From NCBI GenBank assembly GCA_015499995.1, contig JADNRV010000016.1:310001-374000 (forward strand): DNA of 64,000 nucleotides, read 5' to 3'. Made by a program: the position numbers and the translations under genes. The first letter of the stretch is position 1, and each line of letters begins with the position of its first letter. The stretch is from Flammula alnicola. Taxonomy: Eukaryota; Basidiomycota; Agaricomycetes; Agaricales; Strophariaceae. Positions 12,301 to 23,243 of the stretch are shown in pieces. Below the pieces are notes generated by a model. The model was not told the origin of the DNA and searched no databases. It saw only the letters and a program-made list of their open reading frames with translations.

Positions 12301-12539
12301 TGAGGGCGGCGTCGTTGATTCGTCGTTGAGGGTGTATGGTGTGGATGGCCTGAGGGTGTGTGATGCCAGTGTGTTCCCGTGGATTGTCTCCGGGCATACG
12401 GTGTGTAATTTTTTACGTTTGGTCTTGACATTTAGAGCTGTCATTGATTTATTTTCGTTGTTTTTTGCAGGCGGGTGCTTGCTTTGCAATTGCAGAGAAG
12501 TTGGCGGATGTGATAAAGGCTGAGTTCAAAAGCGCATGA
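9383..12539 (+). CDS. GMC-family FAD oxidoreductase (alcohol oxidase / choline dehydrogenase type)
   Basis: GMC enzymes oxidise alcohols, aryl alcohols or sugars with FAD. The N-terminus (MPDTLDISAV) carries a hydrophobic segment FILSGAALAIVLKFLIG at about residues 48-64, which may anchor it to a membrane. The FAD-binding motif follows as DVIIIGGG|TSGCTLAARLS, split by an intron, with LLLEAGG after it. KMLGGCSSINA fits the first GMC signature and GGAVHSPHILMLSGLGP the second. The C-terminal catalytic pair is in YHPASTCRM and SGHTAGACFAIAEKLAD. At least nine short introns interrupt the gene; the last exon ends in TGA at 12537-12539. All joins I checked keep frame, so the gene looks intact. It stands divergently from NACHT copy B, and a relic of a second copy lies at 3016. 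The substrate cannot be inferred. Confidence 0.85.
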
Positions 12540-12832
12540 TAAGATAAGATGATCAATTATGTAATCGGGAATACCCTTATGTAGAAGCGGGCGCTAAACT
12601 TACTGACTCGTCGTTCCAACTCCAAAGTTGTTCATTTCGAGAAGTTACAAAAATCTTGTATTTATTTGTATGTTCCCATTTGAAGCAGTAGCGAAAGAGA
12701 GATGTAATGCAACGGTGTGGGTTACTGTGTAAAAAGAAAAGTAGGCGGACGGTAGGGAGACGAATGCATACTACTCTTCCATTCCCCTTCCTTTTAGTCC
12801 ATTGACCCAATATGAGATGTTCCGCCTATTTC
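12540..12832. other. Convergent 3' intergenic region
   Basis: Shared 3' flank of the GMC gene (plus strand) and the small gene at 12833 (minus strand). Nothing else is visible. Confidence 0.5.
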
Positions 12833-13428
12833 CTATCCACCAATGGGCCACGCTATTGTACCGTCAGCAGGATCCGGCTGCCAAATTGATCCATACTTGG
12901 ACCGTATGATCTCTGTTTGATTGGTTGCAATCCACGAATCGTCAGCGTTGGTGTCCCACATCGCAACCTGCATTCCGTCTCCACTCATAACAACAAGAGA
13001 CACGGTTTTTGCCCCAAGGAGACTGGCGATACCCGAGGCAGAGAGATACATGGACAAGAAGTCTTCCTTCTGGACGTCCTTGTAGTCCTGGTAGGTGATC
13101 GGGACAGAATTTTGCCTGAACCCGTCGATCAACGCCATTGCAGCTGAGTAGGCATCCGAGCCCACGTCCCCAGAATTTTTGACGACGTCGGTGGCGGCCT
13201 TTATGTACTGATAGAGGTCCAGGAGGCTATGAATTTCTTCTGGTAGGTCTGCGATTGTTTTGGAAATTTCCAGGGCGGGAGATACCAACAGGGCAATGTC
13301 AACGACGAAGTGGCGATGGCCCAGTCAGGATTGAGCGCCGCCATTACATAGATGTCTTGGCCACTGTCGTTCGCCATATAGACGCTTTCGCTTGAGCCCA
13401 TGGTGTGTTTATGCTTGGACATATCCAC
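12833..13428 (-). CDS. Unrecognised small protein, apparent frameshift
   Basis: I do not recognise the family. Read from an ATG at 13428, or from internal ATGs at 13422 or about 13401, the protein begins near MGSSESVYMANDSGQDIYV and runs to NPDWAI. Close to 13310-13322 the coding signal moves to another frame and continues as VVDIALLVSPALEISK to a TAG at 12833, ending IAWPIGG. No intron with usable GT-AG borders fits the gap, so a one-base change is the simplest reading. Total length would be about 195 residues. There is no signal peptide and no membrane segment beyond the hydrophobic VVDIALLV stretch. The C-terminal part (SLVVMSGDGMQVAMWDT) looks like a compact beta-rich domain, which is only an impression. 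Confidence 0.5.
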
Positions 13429-14587
13429 ATGAGCATTAGAAGCTTAGAAATATTCCTGTGGAACTTAGGCTTACCTAGTATGAAGTCGAATAAGCAGAAG
13501 GTTCTGGGATAGTAGAGTAGACGAGTCGGTTCCTTTTAAATGGTTTACAGCATCCTTTCCGGACAGCTTTCTCTTGGGTCCAGGTTCCGGTCTTACTACT
13601 TTAGAGTCTGTTGTGCAGATTTCGGCGAGCGCCTTGTAAATGTCTTATCTACCGCACAACATTCAATCAATACATGAGTAATGTAACATGCCAAATAACA
13701 GGTCAACCGGTCCGCAAATTACGATCTAGCATACAGTTTCATCGATGTCTGGAAGGGACCAACCAGGTTTAATGAAGTGGCGGTGGACTCCAGTGGGAGT
13801 ATTGATATTCGAACAAGGAGTTTTATGTAACCGACCCTAACTACCCAGTGATGCGAACACGGCGATGCGCTGTACCTAGGTTCTGTGACAGTAGGAACTC
13901 ATCGCCCTCGACGCCATTGACACGGGCGCTTAAATCACTCCCGACATAGCTTTGGGCTCCTTTCGCAAAGATATCCCCGCCGGGATCACTTTGGAGTGCT
14001 GCATCCTTAAACTTACCGAACTAAACCTTGAATGAAGAAGTTCTAAATCGTTTCTTGCCCTGAGCTCAGCATCGACGTTTTACAGGCTCGAATCCTAGTC
14101 TTCACTTGTCAAACCGAGGCAAATTACCTTGTGGAATTATAACAGCACTCTCACTGGCCTTGCATACAACTTTGTATGACATGAATACGTACGCGTGTAA
14201 GAATGGCAGTGTCGATAAGCTAAGTACTTACGAACGCATGACAAAAGCAGACAAACTATATCTATACCGTGTGGTGCGCTGATGTATACAAGATGTATAT
14301 CGAATATAATTCGTTATTTTCATTGGTTGGAAGGATGTAAAATCAGTAGACCCACTGTCAACACCGAAAATGGAGCTTTCACTCTATCTCGAGCCTGAAG
14401 TTTTGAAGACGCTTCTCGCCCACACCACTAGTCAGTATATTTTCGTGCCCCACGGGTCCTAAGTGTCCCAGGCCGTTGGATTACTAGAGTCATTGCCGAG
14501 GGTAACCGTGAGAATGCATCTGGCCCGGTGATCCGGCGGAACAGCAAAAAAAATTATTTATGGTAATTGTTCTTCTCAACCACAAGG
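13429..14587. other. Intergenic, 1.16 kb, no supported gene
   Basis: No convincing gene. A 30-codon frame at about 14372-14461 (MELSLYLEPEVLKTLLAHTT) ends near a possible splice donor and could be an isolated exon, but nothing continues it. The last 100 bases are the leader of the RNB gene. Confidence 0.4.
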
Positions 14588-17500
14588 ATGCACCGACATT
14601 GCCTTCGTTCCGCCCTATCTCACTACACGGAGGCGGCGGGCAAAAACTGCTTACAGACCGTGCACCGCACATTTTTTTCCTCCTCCTCTTCGTCCTCTTC
14701 TATCTTGACATCGACACCCGACTCTGTAGCGCGGACGATACCTTCAAATGATCACAAGGCGCGTAAATACAAGGGCAAGAAGAAGATTCCAATTGCCAGA
14801 AAAAGGGTTCATCGGAACCCAGGAACGGCTGAATCTGTGCCAAAGCCTATTGTACCCAAGGCACCGAAGCCCAATGTACCCACCCCACCGCGCGGTATAA
14901 GTGTTGCAAAAGCCCTCCGATCACAACTTTTGAAAGAAGAGGCTAGAACGTATGTCGATGACAAGAAAACGGAAATGGCAGAAGAGATAGAAATGGATGA
15001 CGAGGGAGCCGAGAGAAGGGAATTTACCCCTGGAACATTCGTGGAACTTAGAATGTGCGCAGTTCCAACATGTCTCTCGTATTCCTTTTTTCACACCTTA
15101 GCTTGTCAATGTCGTCTTTCTTTTGCTATCATTTTTATCTAGGAACGAACGCGCTATTGAGGCAATTGTCCTAACTGAAGTTCTGGATGACCAGAGGTGG
15201 CGGGTGTTATGTCTGACATCGCAGGGCGAGATCATGTCAACCTTTCCGGCAAATGTGCACTTCGCTATTCCCAACGTCATCTCTGCCGACCTGGCTCAAA
15301 GATGCGGGAAGACGACAGTAGTCGAAGGACCACAAGCTCTTAATGCCCGCGTGGAAGCGCTTAAGCAGATGCGGTTGGTGTCTATTCAAGCCGAGCAAGC
15401 TGCACAGGGATCACGGATGTGGGCCCGCCAGAAGATAGCCAACATCTACGACGAAGTCAAGTCACCGGATCCAACAAGGTGGACCACAGCCACGTTGGAG
15501 CATGCTACGGCCTTGCTCTACACAGATCCTGGATTCATCAACTATTACGCGACACACAAATATCTAATGGATCGCCCTCTACGCTACATCGCAGACGCGG
15601 GCTACCTTAGAACTCAAACCTTTCGCGTACGTCCACAACGGGATGTCGAGGAAATTGAGCAAGTGAAAGAGTGGATTGCCAACTACCGTCGTAACCGTCT
15701 CGGTGATGGGCCGTATAACAATTTCATCGCCAAAGCACGCTGTGTCGTCGAAGAATACGAAAAAGACAGCGGCAGGAAGACTGGACCAATGACTCAAGCG
15801 CAGGCGAGCTTCGCATGGAGCAGGGACGACCAACTCTTTCTTCGTTTCCTTCTCCGTTCACTACAGCAACATAAGAGCAACCAGCTCGATCCTTATCAAG
15901 TAGGACGCAACACTCTCATGAAAGCTATTCTTCCGCGAGGCCCAGAAGTGACGGACAGTTTAATACACGAACTCATGATCAAATTGAGAACGATAGCCCC
16001 TTGGCAAGACTTACATGCACTCTCTCCTGTGCTCAACCCCACCGGAGATTTCGAGACACCATTCCCCCTTGAAGCGCAGGGAAAGGCGATCTTGAGCCAA
16101 TCATCGAGTCCGAAACCAATAGCAGGTGCTGTTTTGGGTCCCCTGGACTTGCGACCTTCTGACCCTTTGGATTCCGTACGACACGATTTTGGAGACCTAA
16201 GGGTCTTTGTCATCGACGATCCCACTGCTCAGGAACTTGACGATGGCGTTTCAGTTGAACGTATCCCCTCGGAGCCCGAGAACCACTGGGTACACATCCA
16301 CGTCGCGGACCCTGCAAGAATCCTCCACCCAGGGCATGCTCTATGCCATTTAGCAAGGAAACAATTCTCTTCGTTTTATTTCGGGCCGGCAAATTATCCT
16401 ATGTTCCCAAAGGCTTTAATGCACGATCCCAAATTCGGACTCTCACTAACTGACAGTTCGATGACGGAAGAGCCTAACCGTGTTCTGACGTTCAGCATAA
16501 AGCTCGATGGACAGGCCAATATTCTGGATTACAAACTTCGCGCAGGCATCCTTCGCAACGTTAGGAAGACTTCATATCAGGATGTTGATTTGGCGCTGGG
16601 GTATTCCACACCGCAGAAAGGCTATCCGTTTGGGGGATCTGACGCTATCAACCCGGGACCTCCTCTCAACGATTCCGATGTTGCCGATCTTCGAATTCTC
16701 CAAAAATTGGCCGATGACCAAGTCCTAAAACGCTTTAGACAAGGCATTTTCTCTCCAATTCAAGGAAATGCTCGAGTGGAATGGAAAACTACACCCCCGA
16801 TCAACATTCGAAGCCCTTCCTTGCAAGGCTCTGTGTTCCAGGGATTCCCCGAGATGGAATACGTAGTCAGTGCGAATGACATTGAAGACTGTGGGTCTCA
16901 TAATCTCGTCTCTGAGATGATGAAACTAGCGTCTCGTGTCGCCTCGCGAGTAGCGCTCGACAACAATGTGCCCATTATTCGTAGGGCATTGGACCCGTCC
17001 ATTTTCGCATCTGAAGTAGATGTGGACGAACTGTTAAAATTACGGACACCTCATGGCTATATCGCAGGGAAGGAATTCGTTAAAATCTGCGCGTTTTCGA
17101 CGTCGGGACGCTATACCCTCCTCCCGAAACAACATGCTCACATTGGAATTCCGGAGGGAGAAGGATACTCCCGTGCAACCTCTCCATTGCGAAGATACCT
17201 GGATCTTGTCAGCCATTGGCAATTACACCACATCTTACTTGGCCCGAATGCTCCTCCCCGTCCGCCGTTTGGCGTCGATGAGCTGGAGAAGTTGGCCGTC
17301 GAGGCTGAGATTCAAGAGCCGCTCATCCGCAGGATGCACAAAGCGAATGACTACTTTTATGCCCTCATGTATATCAAGCGTTTCGCGGCGGACACCGCTA
17401 TGGGTGTTGAACGGCCCTTTGGCGATCCTTTGGCGTCGGTGAAGGCTTGGACGATGCAACTCCCAAAGAAAAACCCCGAAAACAAGATGGATGTCAAGGT

Positions 17501-17669
17501 TTACTTGCCTGACTTGGGCATCCAAGCGCACATGCCAGATTTACCAGCAGAGTTGCACGACATGCCCCTTGGCACTAATCTCCAAGTGAAGATCAAAACC
17601 ATCGAGATGGGCCTCAGGCGGACGAGGTTGGTTATGGATCTCGCACAGGATCTGTCCACTATTGGATAA
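14588..17669 (+). CDS. RNB-domain exoribonuclease, probably mitochondrial (Dss1-like)
   Basis: RNase II/R enzymes degrade RNA 3' to 5'; in fungi the mitochondrial member works in the degradosome. Two exons, 14588-15054 and 15143-17669, join in frame across AT|G and encode 997 residues. The first 40 residues are rich in Arg, Ser and His and nearly free of acidic residues, as in a mitochondrial presequence, and a Ser run (SSSSSSSS) follows. The RNB catalytic centre is RVFVIDDPTAQELDDG, with D514, D515, D522 and D523 expected to bind metal. Downstream, YSRATSPLRRYLDLVSHWQL matches the conserved end of the RNB domain. The 2.5-kb second exon has no frame break. An ATG at 14588 is preferred over a frame starting at 14567 because the latter lacks an ATG. 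Mitochondrial location is inferred from the leader and from family resemblance. Confidence 0.88.
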
Positions 17670-17941
17670 TTTGTTGGCGCAACTTTAGCTATTAAACTGA
17701 TTAGACTCGATACGTTATTTATCGTATAATATCCTCCATGTAATCTATTCCTGCCTAGAGTCCTTGTAATTACAACCCCGACTTTCGTTAATTCTGTGTG
17801 AGTTGGTTCTTAGTTAACAAACTTTGTCGTGCCTGTTTTAGGTGCAACTTCGCAAGCTGTGTTCTTTGTTCGGCCCGATTCAAAGAACACCAGAACGCGA
17901 CCAGACGCGACTTTCTCACTTTCACTCCGACCATCATATTC

Positions 17942-20009
17942 ATGGCGCCTCCTGCAGAGGTTGTTCAGTGGCTGAATAGACACTTCCCAAAGCCTCGCGT
18001 CGATTCAGTCAGTCAAGCAGTTCAAAGCCTGGAGTTATCACTGACGCGATTGATCTCTTTCAAGGAGTGGCTGGACGGATGTTACGAATGGCTCATAAGC
18101 GACCAAAATCTCTCTCCTATCACTGCTTTCCCTGAGTTCATGGAGCGCGTCAAAGAGCAGCTTCTTGAATCCGATCTAGGGGACTCGATGCTTCATGGCA
18201 CAGGTTTGGATCCACATATAACCCAAGTTACTGAAGATCTACGCGGTCCACCCGTTCTTGTTCAGATTATTGCCATTACAGAAATCGGCACCAGCGCCTT
18301 TCAACTCGAGCAAACTCGTGTTGCACGAGAAGAGAGAATGGAAGCTGGTGTCGGCAATGTAGAAGGGGAAGAGGATGGGGATGTGGAAGTAGAGGGTGAG
18401 GGACCTATGCCAAAATATCCTCGAGGTACCCTTCGATTCCAACTCTCAGATGGGGCTACAACTCTCGAGGCGATGGAGTACCGTCCAATACCCCAACTCG
18501 CGCTTGGCGTTACCCCTCTCGGTTTCAAGGTACGAAGCCTTCTACAATCAAGTAAATTGTTTTATACAGTCGACTATTTTACACAGATGCAGCTCCAAGG
18601 TACACGAATTCAAAATGGCATGGCTTTCCTTGAGCCAGCCACAATAAAACTTTTAGGCGGAAAGCAAACAGAGCTAGAAGCCAGGCAGCTCGACGATTTC
18701 AAGCGAGGTTTACATGCAAGACTAGGGTAAATCTCCCAACCTGTTAACATCACCGTCTACATGACTTAAATTGCATTATAGACGACCACTTTCTCCAGAA
18801 CGAGAACCCCAGGAGCAACCACCTGCAGATGCAGCCAGGTCACCGTTACGCGACATTTCAGTACCGCCACTCCCACCGTTGCCTCAACATGATGACGACG
18901 TTGATATGGAACCGCGCCGCCGTTTGCCTGCTAATTCCTCTTTCAATGAACCCCCTGGTACATTGGCTGCAAAGGATTCGAAAGAAACGCGTCCTATCAT
19001 TGGCCTACCTTCTCGGCATGCCAGGGCCAGCCTTGACTGTGATACCGACCATGCCGAAGAAACAGAGAAAAGAAGATCAACCAACGCAGAGCGTGCTACC
19101 CTCGCTTACGCTGGAAAGAGTATACCCACAACATCCTCCTACTTCGATGCTAATACAGCAGCAAGTTCAGGTCCAGGTTCTTCATCCCGGCAACCTCGCG
19201 ACAAGGAGATCAATGCGGCGAACCAAGGTCTCGATTTTAACTTCATGCCAACAACACGCCAATTAACCTTATCCCTTCCATCTCCCTCTCCTGAACCCCC
19301 TGCAGCTAATCAGCGCTCCGAAAAGAAGGACGAATCGTTCGATTTTGACTTCCTGGACGAGTTCGATGCAGATGAAAACCGGCCACCACCAGCCCGTAGT
19401 ACCAGCAAAGGAAAAGGATCTGTCCACCCCGTACCTCAAATGGCCCCATCTTCTCATAAACCTGCGTACAACCACGCGGGCGACGACGCTAGCTCCGACG
19501 ACTATGGCATGGATGAAAACGACTTTGCCGATGCAGGTTTCTTGGAGCATGTCGACCGAGTCGAGAAGGCAGCGATGGAGGGCGACATCAACATCAGCGT
19601 GGCCCATCCACCGTCTTCTGCCTCAGCCTCTCGGTCAGGCTCACGTGTATCTTCGTCCGTATCTTCTTCATACGTCGTGGTGGATAAGAAACCTGTTCCT
19701 GAAAAGTCTGGCCTATCCACAAACACTTCTGCACCAGTCGTTTCGTCTTCTTCGCGAATACCAGACGTAATCGAGATCGACGACGAGTCGGATGAGGAGA
19801 TGCTGGGCCCAGATGACAAGGAGAATCAGCCTGTCCCGACCAGACATGTACGGCAGCGAACAGAGGATCTTGGGGACGGGCTGAGAACAGAGTTATCATC
19901 CGCTTTACCAAGCCAAACGAGGGGCCAGGGCTTGAGTCAAAGAACTGGTAGGCCCATCGTTCTTGCGACTAACCCGGACGATGTTATCGATCTGTCGGAT
20001 TCCGACTGA
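17942..20009 (+). CDS. RMI1: RMI1-like RecQ-mediated genome instability protein
   Basis: RMI1 is the OB-fold partner of topoisomerase III and RecQ helicase in the complex that dissolves recombination intermediates. Exons 17942-18529, 18587-18726 and 18782-20009 join in frame and encode 651 residues. The N-terminal region has the helical RMI1 start, then the OB-fold core YPRGTLRFQLSDG from residue 159, followed by LEAMEYRPIPQLALGVTPLG across the first intron. The C-terminal two thirds are disordered, rich in Ser, Pro and acidic residues. Two SUMO-interaction-like motifs stand out: VIEIDDESDEE from residue 572, and VIDLSDSD as the last eight residues (644-651). The length is within the range of fungal RMI1 proteins with long tails. 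Identification rests on the OB-fold signature. Confidence 0.8.
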
Positions 20010-20834
20010 ATGGTCCTTGATTTCACTGACCTCCTCTCTTGGTCTCTTGGTCATTTTTTAAAGTCTGGAATTCTTGTTGAATGTTTCTTGTCACTTTTTG
20101 GACCCACTCACGCAATTACCCCAATCGCACACAACCTACCGGCAGCACACCTACAATGTACATCAATTGTAATGATCTATTGCTATCGTCAACCATCACT
20201 TCATATATCTTGGCATTCCACCTACGTGTTTCCTACGAAATTTTGTACGCATAGTATGCAACATTAATCACGAGTGTATACTATTGCATGGTCGTAGGAT
20301 GTAAGGGAGAGAGTGAATAAAATATAGAGTTTAATCGCAAAGTCGTTTAACTTTTGTGTACTTAATCTAACGGACTAACGACCACTTCGGCGAAATTCGG
20401 TACTGAAGTATTGAAGAGCGTGTGTTGAAAATTGCTCGTCACGAGTTACCTGGTGAAACTCAAGATAATCTGTCAGTAAAACTTGAGACGAAAAGAATGG
20501 ACGGCCTTGATTGCTCATTGCGTGTAGCGCAATTCGAGCCCGGCGTTCTTTCTTCATCTATATGACCCTTACCCGTCAAGTGTCTGTCTATTCATGCATA
20601 GAGTCAGCCAAGACCGCGTATAACGGAATACACTTAGCAGAGGATGAAAACGCATGAAGTCGAGGTGGATACGATTGAATATCATGTCTCTGTGGTGAGA
20701 TGGAGACAAGTGGACGTGTTATACATACATGAGATCATGAGGGCAGTCAAATAGAATTCCTGAAACTATTGAGAGAAGCCTCGAGGGCACGAGTCAATCA
20801 TGCATCCATCGGCGAGTCAATAGACAGGTGGGTA
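20010..20834. other. Convergent intergenic region, no gene
   Basis: 3' flanks of RMI1 (plus strand) and the J-protein gene (minus strand). Open frames here are short and without splice support. Confidence 0.5.
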
Positions 20835-21777
20835 TCATCCGAGAATAGCTGTCTTAGCTTTCTTCTTCTTCTTGCCTGAGCTTGCAAAGGTGCGCCAGCT
20901 ATCGACGCGTTGTTCGCGATTGTCTGGAAAGGTGTATAATCATGAGACGTGCTCTGACTGGAGATAAATTTCACGTACCTTCCCAACTCTTATCATCCTC
21001 TGCTTTCCTCTTCCTTTGGGCAACTTCTTCGTCTTTCTTTCTCGCCTCAAGCCCTTCATTTGCCAAATTCATTTTAATCGCTCTATCGTAAAAGTAAGGG
21101 TCATGCTCATAATTCCAGACACAAGAAATGACTTACTTTCTTCTTCTCACCTCTTCGTCAATCAATAAGAGCTTGGATTGAGCCCTTAGTCTCACCTTGA
21201 AAGATGGATCTAAGCCCTGGAGCTTTGAGTCGGTTGGGGCAGTAGTTGGTGGGAGATTGAGGGCTTTAAGGACGAGTGTACGAGCTTGGTTGATCACAGC
21301 GTCGAGTTCCTCCCGCTGAGCTTTGTCGGAGAGCTCTGACTCAGCCTCATAGTATTAAAAGCCTCTTAGAATGGAATTATGTGATGAATCCAAAGAAAGG
21401 ACAGACCTTCTTCAAAATATCAAAAGCCTCGGGTGCACGCGCATGAGGGCATTTGTCAGGGTGAATGACTGGAAATTTGTGGAGTCAATCTGCGTTCTGC
21501 GATTGAGAGTAGGAAGTGCGTACATAGGGATATTTGACGGTATTTTCTCTTGATTTCGTCTGCGGTAGCATTCTCGTCTATATCTAAGATGTCATATGCA
21601 CTATTTGAAACTTTAGCGCAGCCCGATAACGCGCCAGAGGGACACATACTTGAATTTGAATGCTTTCAGAATACGTTCCACCTCAACCTCTCGCTGAAAA
21701 GCGGAAGCTTCGCGGTTAAGGATCTTTTCTATGTCAATTTCCTCTTTTGAGGAGGAGGCAGCAGCGTTTCCAGACAT
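20835..21777 (-). CDS. DNAJC8-like J-domain protein
   Basis: J proteins stimulate Hsp70 ATPase; the DNAJC8/Spf31 group is nuclear and linked to splicing. The minus-strand ATG at 21777 starts MSGNAAASSSKEEIDIEKIL. Splicing joins FKF|NAYDILDIDENATADEIK (J-domain helices I and II), then IHPDKCPHARAPEAFDIL, which contains the HPD tripeptide needed for Hsp70 stimulation. Later exons encode a Glu/Arg/Lys-rich helix, VRLRAQSKLLLIDEEVRRRK, and the basic C-terminus REQRVDSWRTFASSGKKKKK ending in TGA at 20835. Five introns of about 50-70 bp are inferred. The order of J domain, charged helix and lysine-rich tail is that of DNAJC8. The gene is divergent from COX11, with only 169 bp between start codons. 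Confidence 0.85.
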
Positions 21778-21946
21778 TCGTAGTTGAGTTATGGACGGTT
21801 GCGTAATGACAGTCCAGTGTCAAGGTACAAGTTTAGCATTGACTCGGACGTCCCAGTTCAACTTGCTATGCTTGCACACGAAAGCACGTGCCCATACCGC
21901 CAGAAATTCGAAATTGGATTTATGCTAATATCGTCGTCTTCCGACG
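21778..21946. promoter_or_regulatory. Bidirectional promoter of DNAJC8-like gene and COX11
   Basis: Only 169 bp separate the two divergent start codons, so both promoters must share this segment. A palindromic CACGTG (E-box type) lies at 21895-21900. No TATA box is evident. Shared regulation is inferred from spacing only. Confidence 0.45.
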
Positions 21947-23071
21947 ATGTCGTTCCTCAGACCACTATCCCGCAGAACAGTCCATTCGGTCAGTCTCTTC
22001 CATTATTCAACCCCCGTAAACTAAACTCGTCGACTTTGGTAGCTTAGGCTTTGGGCACCCCCACAGTGTCGTAGTCAAACCCTTCATCGGTATAACACTC
22101 TGCTCGAGAGTCCACTTCAGCGACCATGGAGACATTTATCGACAGAGTCAGCGTCCCAGACACCACCTGTTGCTCGTCGTCTACCCACATCTGGTAAAAC
22201 AAGAAGCGAAGTGCATGCTGCCAAGAATCGAGCATTGCTGATGTACACTACGGCAGTTGTATGTTTTCTTCGCCGTATTTGTGTAACACTTGGCAATTGA
22301 CCTAAACCTAGATCGTTGTTGCTGTTGGCGCAAGCTACGCCGCCGTTCCTCTGTACCGCATGTTCTGTGCAGCAACTGGATTTGCTGGGACACCTAAGGT
22401 CGGAACGGGACGTTTTGAAGCCGAGCGTCTTGTACCTGTCGAGAATGCTGGCCGAATCAAAGTTCACTTCAACGCGGACAGATCCGAACAGCTTCCCTGG
22501 ACGTTTACTCCCCAGCAGAAGTTCGTCACTGTCCTTCCCGGAGAGACGAGTCTGGCTTTCTACAGGGCCAAAAATAACTCAAAAAATGATATCATTGGCA
22601 TTGCAACCTACAATGTAACTCCCGATAGAGTTTGTCTGTTCACTCGTTTCTCTTCTATAGAGCTCATCACAAGTCTCTTTGCCCCAAAGATTGCTCCATA
22701 TTTTTCCAAAGTTGAATGTTTCTGCTTCGAAGAACAGCGTCTCTTAGCTGGCGAAGAAGTTGATATGCCTCTACTTTTCTTCATCGACAAAGATATGCTG
22801 GACGATCCTGCCTGTAGAAATGTGGAGGATGTTGTGCTGTCTTATACCTTCTTCCGGTGCGTATTTCGTTGAACCTAATTTCTGCTGGTTTTGACCTTGC
22901 ATTATGTCTAGTGCTCGCCGGAACGAGCATGGTCAACTGGAACCTGATGCAGAAGAGGATGTTGTTCAGCAGTCTTTGGGTTTCGGAGAATATGAGCATG
23001 CCCCAAAGGCTGAAATACGGAACGCTACTAAGGAATCTCCACAGGTTTCTTCATCAACACCGTCATCATAA
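21947..23071 (+). CDS. COX11: Cytochrome c oxidase assembly protein COX11
   Basis: COX11 is an inner-membrane copper chaperone that delivers Cu to the CuB site of cytochrome oxidase subunit 1. Exons 21947-21988, 22043-22258, 22312-22856 and 22912-23071 join in frame and encode 320 residues. The start MSFLRPLSRRTV and the following Arg/Ser-rich stretch form a mitochondrial presequence. A single membrane segment, TTAVIVVAVGASYAAVPLY, lies at about residues 84-102 and is followed by RMFCAATGFAG. The copper ligands are in ECFCFEEQ (C222 and C224), followed by EEVDMPLLFFID, the family's most conserved block. The C-terminal 50 residues, acidic and Ser-rich, extend beyond the conserved domain. The 42-nt first exon would be easy to miss; the frame of exon 2 requires it. 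Confidence 0.9.
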
Positions 23072-23243
23072 TGTGCATTGTATCTCATTCAACGCCAAGC
23101 ATGGAGGAATAAAGACTAATATTGTAATACATATAATAAATGCAGGGCGATAAATACAATACATCCCTACTCCTGAAAGCTCTACAAAGGTGTCTATCGA
23201 TACAAAGTCAAGTGATAACGAGAACATGCTAGTTCGTGACTGT

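Noticed and set aside
14050..14120. Sequence GGCTCGAATCC, similar to a tRNA T arm
   Set aside because: No pairing stem around it and no acceptor or D arm upstream.
14372..14461. 30-codon frame MELSLYLEPEVLKTLLAHTT
   Set aside because: No continuation, no homology, and too short to call as a gene.
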